NCBI GenBank assembly: GCA_964494505.1
Contig: CAZBRO010000013.1
Location: forward strand, 66,228 to 130,227
Origin: CAIYRG01 sp964494505
Lineage (GTDB): Bacteria > Pseudomonadota > Alphaproteobacteria > Micropepsales > Micropepsaceae
Length of the DNA stretch: 64,000 bases
Direction of reading: 5' to 3'
Shown here piece after piece: positions 7,848-15,354 of the stretch; the first letter of the stretch is position 1; each line of letters opens with the position of its first letter. Both the position numbers and the translations under genes were made by a program. Below the pieces are notes generated by a model. That model was not told the origin of the DNA and did not search any database. It saw only the letters and a list, made by a program, of their open reading frames with translations.

Positions 7848-10800
7848 TTACTCTGCCGCCGGTGCAGGAACTGCCCTGCGCCCGCCGCGGCCGATCCAAG
7901 CGCCCAACTGGTCGAGATACACATACAGCACCGGCGTGATGTAAAGCGTCACCGCCTGGCTGACGATAAGTCCGCCCACCACGGCAAGGCCGAGAGGCTT
8001 GCGCCCCTCGCTGCTGGAACCGAGCCCGATGGCGATGGGAAGCGTGCCCATCAGCGCCGACATGGTGGTCATCATGATCGGGCGGAAGCGGATGACCGCG
8101 GCATTGAACACCGCGACATCGGGCCGAGCGCCTTCCTCCCGCTGCCGCGTCAAGGCGAAGTCCACCATCATGATGGCGTTCTTCTTCACCAGACCGACCA
8201 GCATGATCATGCCGACAAAGGCATAAAGCGTGAGCGAATATTTGAACAGATAGAGCGTTATAAGGGCGCCGACAGCGGCCGACGGAAGGCCGGTCAGAAT
8301 GGTCAGAGGGTGGATGAAGCTCTCATAAAGAATGCCGAGGACGATATAGACCACCAGGATGCCGCCGATCAGCAGGAAGCCCATGCCTTTCTGGGATTCC
8401 TGGAACGCCTTGGCGGTGCCCTGGAAGCTTCCCTGCACCGAGGCGGGGAAGGCAATCTGAGTCTTCACTTTCTCAAGCTCGGTAACCGCGTCACTGAGCG
8501 GCACACCCTGCGGTAGATTGAAGGAAAGCGTCACGGCCGGAAGCTGGCCGAAATGGTTCACCGTGAGCGGCTGCGTACCGCGGGTGATGTTCGCAACTGC
8601 CGACAGGGGGACGGACTGACCGACATTGCTGGTGGAGGCCGATGCCGCGCGCGGCGTCGCGATGTAGAGCCGGCTCAGCGCGTCCGCGTCCTGCTGATAT
8701 TGCGGCAGCAATTCCAGGATGACCCAATACTGATCGGCCTGAGTATAGATCGGAGCGATCTGCTGGCCGCCGAACGATGCGCCGAGCGCGACTTCAATCT
8801 GCTGCGGGGTGACGCCAAGGGCAGCTGCCCGGTCGCGGTTGATGGAGACTTCGACCGACGGCGTGGACAAATCCAGATCGGTGTTCACATCGGCGAAGGC
8901 CGGGTCTCGCGACAGGGCCTCTGCCAGCCGCGCCGACCAGGAATACAGCTCGTTCAGATCGAGATCCTGCAGCGTGTATTGATATTGGGCCCTCGACACA
9001 TATCCGCCGATGTTGATCGGCGGACGGTTCTGCATCACGACATTGATGCCCGGAATGGTCTGGAACTTGCGGCGCAATTCGGTGATCACGTCGTTGACGC
9101 CGAGCGGGCGCTTGTCGCGGTCCTTCAACTGGATGCGGAACGTTCCCGAGTTCAATCCGCCGCGCGTTCCGCCAGCGCCCACCGAACTCATGAACCCATC
9201 CACATTGGGGTCCGCTGCGAGGATGCGTGCGGCTTCTTCCTGATGCCGCCGCATCTCGGCGAAAGACACGCCATTGGCGCCATCGGTAAAGGCGTTGATC
9301 TGGCCGGTGTCTTCTGCGGTCAGGAAGTCGGACGGCATGATGCGGAACAGCTGCACGGTCGCGACGATGCTGATGAAGAAGACCACCAGGATCACCGGGC
9401 GGTGCGACATCGCCCAGCCGAGCGAGCGGGAATAGCCCCCTTGCAGGGCATCGAAGCCTCTTTCGCTCAAGCGGTAGAAGAAATTGTGTTTCTTGGAGTG
9501 CTCTTCCTTGGCGGATTTGATCAGCCGGCTGCACAGCATCGGGGTCAGCGTCACCGATACGATGCCCGACACCAGCACCGCGATCGCAATGGTCATCGAG
9601 AATTCGTGCAGCAGGCGCCCGACGATGCCGCCCATGAAGATGACCGGAATGAAAACCGCGATCAGCGATACGGTCATGGAAAGGATGGTGAAGGTCACCT
9701 CCTTCGAACCGATCATGGCGGCCTGGTAGGGCTCTTCCCCGGCTTCGACGTGGCGCATGATGTTTTCGAGCATCACGATGGCGTCGTCGACCACGAAGCC
9801 CACACAGAGTGTGAGAGCCATCAGGGACAGATTGTCGAGGCTGTAGCCCATCGCGGACATGCCCGCGAAGGTGCCGATGATCGTGATCGGCAGCGCAATC
9901 GCCGGAATGAAAGTCGCCGACACCGTGCGAAGAAATACGAAGATCACCGCTATCACCAGGAAGGCGGCGATCAGCAGCGTCGTTTGCACGTCGGAGACGG
10001 CGGAGCGGATGGTCAGGCTGCGGTCAAGGGTGACGTCGACTTTGATGGATGGAGGAAGCTGCGCAATCAGTTGCGGCAGCTGCGCCTTGATTGCGTCCAC
10101 CACCGCGATGGTGTTGGCGCCGGGCTGCCGGTCGATGGCGACCGTGACGGCGGGCGTTATTTCCTTGCCGGTGATCCAAGCGCCATAGAGCCTCGGATTC
10201 TGGACGCTGTCGATCACGTTGGCGACATCGGCGATACGGACCGGCGCGCCATTGCGGTAGGCGATGATCTGGGGCGCATACTCGGAGGCCGTATTCAGCT
10301 GGCCCTCGGCATGGATCACAGCGCCGCGCTTGTCGCCGTCGAGTTGGCCCGTGGCCATGTTGACGTTCACGCGCTGGATGGCGGTGGCGACTTCGTCGAT
10401 GCCGATGCCGCGCAGCGCCAGCGCGTTGGGATCGACCTGAACGCGAACCGCGGGCCGCGCCTGGCCGAAAATGTCGGCCTGTGCGACGCCGTCGATGGAC
10501 GACAATTTACCGATCAACAGATTTTCAACGTAGCGGTCCACTTCGCGCAGCGGCAAGGTCTCCGACGAGACCGTCAGGAACAGGATCGATCCTTCCGACG
10601 GATTGACCTTGCGAATTGAAGGCGGGGTCGGCATGTCGCGGGGCAATTGCCGCGAGGCGGCCGCAAGCGCTGCCTGCACGTCCTGCGCTGCCGCGTCGAT
10701 ATTGCGGTCGAGCCGGAACTGCAGGGTGATGCGGGTCTGTCCCTGGGCATTCTGGGACGTCATCGAGTCCAGGCCCGAGATCAGCGAGAATTGCTTCTCC

Positions 10801-11000
10801 AGAGGCGTCGCCACGGCCGATGCCATAGTCGTGGCGTCGGCGCCGGGCAGGCTGCCATTCACATCGATGGTCGGAAAGTCGACGTTTGGAAGCTCACTGA
10901 CGGGAAGCGACGAATAGCCGAAAGCACCCGCCAGTACGAAGGCCGCCATCAGCAAAGTGGCCATCACCGGGCGTTTGATGAAAAGCGCTGAAATATTCAT
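7848..11000 (-). CDS. RND (HAE1) multidrug efflux permease
   Basis: A 1050-residue inner-membrane transporter of the hydrophobe/amphiphile efflux type. It opens with MNISALFIKRPVMATLLMAA, typical of the MdtB/MdtC/MexF branch, and has duplicated halves with six-helix bundles (GFVVDDAIVMLENIMRHVE in the first, GLVKKNAIMMVDFAL in the second), including the DD pair of the proton relay in TM4. It would work with the adaptor encoded 42 bases upstream and an outer-membrane channel not seen here. The ATG at 11000 follows a GGGGAG ribosome site. It is a close paralogue of the permease at 32522-35653. Confidence 0.92.
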   Translation of the reverse strand: MNISALFIKRPVMATLLMAAFVLAGAFGYSSLPVSELPNVDFPTIDVNGSLPGADATTMASAVATPLEKQFSLISGLDSMTSQNAQGQTRITLQFRLDRNIDAAAQDVQAALAAASRQLPRDMPTPPSIRKVNPSEGSILFLTVSSETLPLREVDRYVENLLIGKLSSIDGVAQADIFGQARPAVRVQVDPNALALRGIGIDEVATAIQRVNVNMATGQLDGDKRGAVIHAEGQLNTASEYAPQIIAYRNGAPVRIADVANVIDSVQNPRLYGAWITGKEITPAVTVAIDRQPGANTIAVVDAIKAQLPQLIAQLPPSIKVDVTLDRSLTIRSAVSDVQTTLLIAAFLVIAVIFVFLRTVSATFIPAIALPITIIGTFAGMSAMGYSLDNLSLMALTLCVGFVVDDAIVMLENIMRHVEAGEEPYQAAMIGSKEVTFTILSMTVSLIAVFIPVIFMGGIVGRLLHEFSMTIAIAVLVSGIVSVTLTPMLCSRLIKSAKEEHSKKHNFFYRLSERGFDALQGGYSRSLGWAMSHRPVILVVFFISIVATVQLFRIMPSDFLTAEDTGQINAFTDGANGVSFAEMRRHQEEAARILAADPNVDGFMSSVGAGGTRGGLNSGTFRIQLKDRDKRPLGVNDVITELRRKFQTIPGINVVMQNRPPINIGGYVSRAQYQYTLQDLDLNELYSWSARLAEALSRDPAFADVNTDLDLSTPSVEVSINRDRAAALGVTPQQIEVALGASFGGQQIAPIYTQADQYWVILELLPQYQQDADALSRLYIATPRAASASTSNVGQSVPLSAVANITRGTQPLTVNHFGQLPAVTLSFNLPQGVPLSDAVTELEKVKTQIAFPASVQGSFQGTAKAFQESQKGMGFLLIGGILVVYIVLGILYESFIHPLTILTGLPSAAVGALITLYLFKYSLTLYAFVGMIMLVGLVKKNAIMMVDFALTRQREEGARPDVAVFNAAVIRFRPIMMTTMSALMGTLPIAIGLGSSSEGRKPLGLAVVGGLIVSQAVTLYITPVLYVYLDQLGAWIGRGGRRAVPAPAAE

Positions 11001-11042
11001 GCTGCTGCTCCCCGCCAATTCCGCGCCGATTCCGCGTGGTCC

Positions 11043-12413
11043 TTAACCGCCGCGGCCGTTGCGTCCTTGGCCGGTGGCCGCTTCGCCCGATACCTGCGGT
11101 TTGCTGCGCGCCGCCGGCGCGGCTGCGGGATTGGTGCCTTCCGGCTGTGCGATCTGGACCGCGATGCCCGGCGTGAGCCGTAATTGTCCGTCCGTGACCA
11201 CCCGATCTCCGGCCTTGACGCCCGACCCCAGGGCGGCGGTGATCTGATCCTGATACAGCACGGTCACCGGGCGCATCTGAGCTTTCATCTGATCGTCGAC
11301 GACGAACACGTAATTTCCGTTCTGGCCGACATTGACGGCCTCGCGCGGCACGGAGGTGGCCTGCTTCAGCGTCTCCAGGCGAATGCCGACATCCACGAGT
11401 TCACCCGGAACCAGACGCAGATCGGGATTGTCGAAGGTCGCGCGCAGCTCGATGGTGCCGGTGCGGTCGTCCACCGCGTTGCTGATGAAATCCACCTTCA
11501 CGGGAAGGGAGTTGTCGCTGCTGCTGTCATCCGCCTCGCTTGACACGGCCTGCCCCACATCGCTGCGGGCCATGACGGCTGCAATCAGGGTGCCCTCGGT
11601 CAGCCGGGCCTGCAGCTGCGGCAGGTCGCCCTGCGGCAGATTGAATGTGATCTTGACCGGCTGGATTTCGTTGATGGTGATCATGCCCGTCGCGTCGTTG
11701 GCATGCACCTGATTGCCGGGATAGACCAGCAGCGGGCCGGTCTTGCCGTTCACCGGTGAGCGGATCGTGGTGTAGTCGAGGTTGAGCTGTGCCCGCTCGA
11801 CCGCGGCCTTGTCCGCTTCGATGGTGGCGGCCAATGCCTTTGCCGTCGCGACGAGCTGGTCGCGCTGCTGGGCCGAGACGATGCCGCGGTCGGCAAGCAT
11901 CACGCTGCGGTCGGCGTCCGCTTGAGCGCTCACGAGCTGGGCCTGATCGCGCTGCATTTGTGCCTGGGATTGGCGGAGAGCGGCGTCGAACGGAGCGGGA
12001 TCGATCCGGAACAGAAGGTCGCCCTTCTTGACCATCTGGCCTTCCTTGAACCCGGCGGAAAGCAGCGGGCCGTCGACCTGGGATTTGATCGTGACCGTCG
12101 AATTGGCCAGCACGGTCCCGATAGTGCGTGCCGTCACCGCGACATCGCGCGTTTCGGCAACTGCCACGCGGACCGGTGGGGCTCCGCCACCACCGCGCCC
12201 GGCGCGGCCGCCGCCTGCGGCTTGTTCCTGGGTGCCGGTCCCAATACCGGTGAGCTGCTGCAGCATGCCGGGATTGGCCGCCAGATAGCCGCCGATGCCG
12301 AGCGCCACAATCCCAAGCAGAATCCGCAGCGACCAGCCTCCCTTTCGCTTGGCGGCCGGGGCTGATCCGTAAACCGCCGGACTGCGTTTGGATGAAGGTT
12401 CGTCGTATCCCAT
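11043..12413 (-). CDS. RND efflux periplasmic adaptor (membrane fusion protein)
   Basis: A 456-residue membrane-fusion protein. One N-terminal transmembrane segment (about residues 26-48) follows a basic cytoplasmic stretch. Then come a Gly-rich linker, the lipoyl half with VTIKSQVDGPL and FKEGQMVKKGDLLFRID, an alpha-hairpin (about residues 140-220), the second lipoyl half with YTTIRSPVNGKTG, and beta-barrel and proximal domains up to a Gly/Arg-rich tail. It links the permease encoded just downstream to an outer-membrane duct. A motif shared with the upstream region of the second RND permease lies 93-116 bases before the start. Confidence 0.9.
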   Translation of the reverse strand: MGYDEPSSKRSPAVYGSAPAAKRKGGWSLRILLGIVALGIGGYLAANPGMLQQLTGIGTGTQEQAAGGGRAGRGGGGAPPVRVAVAETRDVAVTARTIGTVLANSTVTIKSQVDGPLLSAGFKEGQMVKKGDLLFRIDPAPFDAALRQSQAQMQRDQAQLVSAQADADRSVMLADRGIVSAQQRDQLVATAKALAATIEADKAAVERAQLNLDYTTIRSPVNGKTGPLLVYPGNQVHANDATGMITINEIQPVKITFNLPQGDLPQLQARLTEGTLIAAVMARSDVGQAVSSEADDSSSDNSLPVKVDFISNAVDDRTGTIELRATFDNPDLRLVPGELVDVGIRLETLKQATSVPREAVNVGQNGNYVFVVDDQMKAQMRPVTVLYQDQITAALGSGVKAGDRVVTDGQLRLTPGIAVQIAQPEGTNPAAAPAARSKPQVSGEAATGQGRNGRGG

Positions 12414-12437
12414 TATTCTCTTTCCGCCGCTGGGCAG

Positions 12438-12473
12438 GCTTGAGGCAAAAGCAAGTCTGCCCTCAAGGCAGGG
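12438..12473. promoter_or_regulatory. Imperfect inverted repeat in adaptor gene leader
   Basis: GGCTTGAGGCA (12438-12448 region) is mirrored by TGCCCTCAAGGC about 10 bases later, with one bulged base. It lies between the adaptor start codon (12413) and the shared motif at 12506-12529, so it would be in the 5' leader or be an operator for a local repressor. No regulator gene is adjacent; function is inferred. Confidence 0.25.
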
Positions 12474-12505
12474 CTAACCTAATTTCTCACATTGCGGACA
12501 TACCG

Positions 12506-12529
12506 GGCATGTGTCCCAAAACTTTGTCG
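12506..12529 (-). promoter_or_regulatory. Shared 24-bp upstream element of RND pumps (copy 1)
   Basis: A 24-bp stretch with core TGTCCCAAAACTTTGTCG is identical to 35717-35740, and each copy precedes an RND efflux gene in the same orientation. Here it is 93-116 bases before the adaptor start and also 96 bases before the MFS start on the other strand. Conservation of non-coding sequence at two paralogous promoters suggests a regulator site or a promoter. Which of these it is cannot be told by eye. Confidence 0.55.
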
Positions 12530-12624
12530 GCGCCCAAATTTCCACCGGATACTGCTCAAAAACTGGCCAAATGGCAGCAGTTTTCAGGGGGTGCGCCGAA
12601 ACGTCTTTTCGTTCCCCGACCGGT

Positions 12625-13932
12625 ATGACAGAACCTGTGCTTCGTTACCGTCACGTTAACCTTACGCTGGGTAAGCCCCTCGCCGTGACTGCCCACAGCC
12701 CCCATCTCGCCGCCGACGAATTCGTGCCCCGGATTCGCGATCTAAGGCTCTATCTCGCGATCAGGTTCGGGACCACGTTGGGGACGCAGATCCAGTCGGT
12801 GGCGATCGGCTGGCAAGTCTACGATATCACGCGCGATCCTGTCGCGCTGGGATATGTGGGGCTCTCGATCTTCCTGCCCATGCTGCTGCTGGTGCTGCCG
12901 GCCGGCGACCTCGCCGACCGGGTCGACCGCCGCAAGATGCTGATGGCGAGCTACCTGGTGCAGGTGTTCGCCTCGGCGCTGCTGCTGGCGCTGACCCTCA
13001 CCGGCGTCAAGGCGATGTGGGCGTTCTACAGCGTGATCACGTTGTTGGGAGTGGCGCTTGGACTGTCCCAGCCCGCCATGCAGTCCTTTCTGCCGTTCCT
13101 GGTCACCCTCGACCGGCTGCCCCAGGCGATTGCCTGGAACGCCTCGGCCTATCGCACAGCGGTGATCGCGGGCCCCGCCATCGGGGGCTTCCTCTACGAC
13201 CTCGGTCCGGCGGTGAATTACAGCCTCTGCCTCTGCCTCTACATCTTCACCGTGATCGGAATGGCGATCCTGCGCATTCGCGCGCAGAAAGGAGGGAGGG
13301 GTGTGGGGACGGCGCTTCAGCGTATCGTCGACGGCGTCACCTATATGCGCAAGCAGCCGATCCTTTTGGGCGCCATCTCGCTCGATTTGTTCGCGATGTT
13401 TTTGGGCGGCACGACCGCTTTGCTGCCGATCTTCGCGCGCGAGATCCTGCACACGGGCCCGGCAGGGCTGGGCTTCCTGCGGACGGCCCCCGCCATAGGG
13501 GCAACCGCGGTCGCCATTGTGCTGGCGCGCTGGCAGCTGCACCGCCATACCGGCATCTCGATGTTCGCCTGTGTTGCGATTTTCGGGGCCGCGACTGTGG
13601 TCTTCGGGCTATCGCGGGAATTCTACCTTTCGGTGGCGGCTCTTGTGGTGACGGGCGCGGCCGATATGGTCAGCGTCTATGTCCGCTCCGCCCTGATCCA
13701 GCTCGCAACACCCGACAATATGCGCGGACGCATCGGCTCGGTGAATTCGCTGTTCATCGGCGCTTCCAACGAGCTTGGCGAATTCCGCGCCGGCATGACG
13801 GCGGGCGCGCTCGGCACGGTGCCCGCGGTGGTAGTGGGGGGGCTCGGTACGCTGGCCGTGGTCGGGCTCTGGATGGCGCTGTTCCCGCCGCTCCGGCGTG
13901 TCGACCGTTTCTCCGACGTCGCCGTTCGGTAG
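12625..13932 (+). CDS. MFS exporter, EntS/MFS_3-like
   Basis: A 435-residue major facilitator transporter with about 12 membrane segments. After an N-terminal polar stretch the first helices contain GTQIQSVAIGWQVYDITRDP, then the MFS loop 2-3 signature in the form GDLADRVDRRKML. These features match the MFS_3 branch (EntS-like exporters of siderophores and drugs). The start at 12625 is chosen because upstream residues in the open frame (from 12511) come from the conserved 24-bp element and do not look like protein; no strong ribosome site is visible. It is divergent from the RND adaptor gene. Substrate is unknown. Confidence 0.82.
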   Translation: MTEPVLRYRHVNLTLGKPLAVTAHSPHLAADEFVPRIRDLRLYLAIRFGTTLGTQIQSVAIGWQVYDITRDPVALGYVGLSIFLPMLLLVLPAGDLADRVDRRKMLMASYLVQVFASALLLALTLTGVKAMWAFYSVITLLGVALGLSQPAMQSFLPFLVTLDRLPQAIAWNASAYRTAVIAGPAIGGFLYDLGPAVNYSLCLCLYIFTVIGMAILRIRAQKGGRGVGTALQRIVDGVTYMRKQPILLGAISLDLFAMFLGGTTALLPIFAREILHTGPAGLGFLRTAPAIGATAVAIVLARWQLHRHTGISMFACVAIFGAATVVFGLSREFYLSVAALVVTGAADMVSVYVRSALIQLATPDNMRGRIGSVNSLFIGASNELGEFRAGMTAGALGTVPAVVVGGLGTLAVVGLWMALFPPLRRVDRFSDVAVR

Positions 13933-13943
13933 CGTCCCCCGAT

Positions 13944-13985
13944 CCTCCCCCGCTTAGGGGGAGGTGCCACCGAAGGTGGCCGAGG
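13944..13985. repeat. Double-hairpin palindromic repeat between convergent genes, probable bidirectional terminator
   Basis: Stem CCTCCCCC/GGGGGAGG (13944-13951 with 13957-13964) is followed at once by a second stem GCCACC/GGTGGC (13966-13971 with 13975-13980). This paired GC-rich hairpin is a common dispersed element in alphaproteobacterial intergenic regions. It lies between the convergent MFS and peroxiredoxin genes and probably stops transcription from both sides. Confidence 0.6.
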
Positions 13986-13999
13986 GGGCAATATCGCGA

Positions 14000-14659
14000 T
14001 CAGTGCGGCTGAGGCACGATCCGGATATAAGGCCGTGGCGCCTTCCAGCCATCGGGATAGGTCTTTTTCGCGTCCTCGTCGGAAACCGAACCCGCGATGA
14101 TGACGTCCTCGCCCTGTTTCCAATTCACCGGCGTCGCCACCTTGAACTTCGCGGTCAGCTGCATGGAATCGATCACGCGCAGCACCTCATCGAAATTGCG
14201 TCCCGTGGTCATGGGATAGACGAGGATCAGCTTCAGCTTCTTGTCAGGGCCAACGACATAGACGTTGCGCACCGTCTGGTTGTCGGCCGCTGTGCGCTTG
14301 CTGGGATCGCCGCTGGCCTCGGCCGGCAGCATGTCATAGAGCTTGGCGATCGCGAGATCGGGGTCGCCGATGATCGGATAATTGGGCGCGGTCCCCTGGG
14401 TTTCCTCGATGTCTTTTGACCAGCCGGAATGGCGGTCCACCGGATCGGCCGACAGCCCGATGATCTTCACATTGCGTTTGTCGAATTCAGGCTTGATGCG
14501 CGCCATGTAGCCGAGTTCGGTGGTGCAGACGGGCGTGAAATCTTTGGGATGCGAGAACAGAACGCCCCAGGAATCGCCCAGCCATTCGTGAAAGCGGATG
14601 GGGCCCTGCGTGGTTTCAGCCTGGAAATCGGGAGCGATATCGCCCAGTCGCAACGTCAT
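14000..14659 (-). CDS. 1-Cys peroxiredoxin (Prx6 family)
   Basis: A 219-residue cytoplasmic peroxidase. The active site reads HPKDFTPVCTTE with peroxidatic C45; no conserved resolving cysteine is apparent, and the long C-terminal extension with MTTGRNFDEVLRVIDSMQL is the Prx6 hallmark. It reduces H2O2 and organic peroxides using an external thiol donor. The start at 14659 is supported by AAGGAG ahead of the ATG and by the usual MTLRLGDIAPDF opening. It ends at the double hairpin shared with the MFS gene. Confidence 0.9.
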   Translation of the reverse strand: MTLRLGDIAPDFQAETTQGPIRFHEWLGDSWGVLFSHPKDFTPVCTTELGYMARIKPEFDKRNVKIIGLSADPVDRHSGWSKDIEETQGTAPNYPIIGDPDLAIAKLYDMLPAEASGDPSKRTAADNQTVRNVYVVGPDKKLKLILVYPMTTGRNFDEVLRVIDSMQLTAKFKVATPVNWKQGEDVIIAGSVSDEDAKKTYPDGWKAPRPYIRIVPQPH

Positions 14660-14778
14660 GGGAGTTCTCCTTGAAAAGGGTGCGTGGGAGGTGGGAAAAT
14701 TCTCCCCAAGCCTATACGCGCAGAACAGGCCCATCAACCACGGCCTGCTCGCCTCATGTGACGCCGGGCGCGATTCCG

Positions 14779-14949
14779 TCAAGGCCGGCCGCTCTTGCCT
14801 CCGCCTTTGGCTTTTCCCGCAGTACCGATATGGCGGTCTGGATCGGTCATCGCTGGGGGATCGCTCGCCGGAAAGGTTTCTTCGAGCGCCTCGTCCAGCG
14901 CCTGGTCTTTGCGCTTGGGCGCATTCTTTCCCGATTTGTGCTTGGCCAT
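14779..14949 (-). CDS. Small conserved protein with FPASDPP motif
   Basis: A 56-residue, very basic and polar protein. After MAKHKSGKN it has the motif ALDEALEETFPASDPPAMTD and a Gly/Lys-rich tail. Proteins with the same E-E-[ST]-F-P-A-S-D-P-P motif occur widely in alpha- and betaproteobacteria; no function is established to my knowledge. A GGAAGG stretch lies upstream of the ATG at 14949. It has no signal peptide or membrane segment, and it lies upstream of the peroxiredoxin gene on the same strand with a 119-bp gap. Confidence 0.6.
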   Translation of the reverse strand: MAKHKSGKNAPKRKDQALDEALEETFPASDPPAMTDPDRHIGTAGKAKGGGKSGRP

Positions 14950-15354
14950 CCTCGCAATCCTTCCGTGCAAAGACGAATCGGTCCGTTGCCGGCTCGACCC
15001 GGTTTCTCGGCATGCCGCCATGAAGATTAGAGGCTCGCCTGGGGCTCTTCAACGCTGCGGGAAAGCCACTTGTCCGGTAGGCGTCGATGGCGAGGATTTG
15101 AGCCACTTTTACCGGCTCTGGCAACCGGTGGATTTCTCAGGCGCGGCGGACATGTCCGGCTCGTCGAACGGCGAACCTTTGAGCAAATCTTCTATTGCCC
15201 GTTTGGGGACGAGGCCTCGCGCCAATCGCCGCCGTCACTCGTATACGACCACACGGTCGTTCCGATACGCAGATCGAACAACGACAGCCGTGCGAAGGGT
15301 GCCGGAAATCCAAAGGTAATCGCGCTGCCCGAGCCGGAGGCCCGTCACGGCGCG
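14950..15354. other. Intergenic stretch without a convincing gene
   Basis: About 400 bases between the small-protein gene and the molybdenum hydroxylase operon. Several frames are open but none has a start with a ribosome site or recognisable protein features. The frame over 15160-15360 (FEQIFYCPFGDEA...) has a faint protein-like look and could be a decayed remnant; I could not support it as a gene. Confidence 0.4.

Noticed and set aside
8553..10619. A 688-codon plus-strand open frame opposite the first RND permease.
   Set aside because: It is antisense to a clear RND gene and arises from GC-rich third positions; its product is Arg/His/Asp-rich and has no domain.
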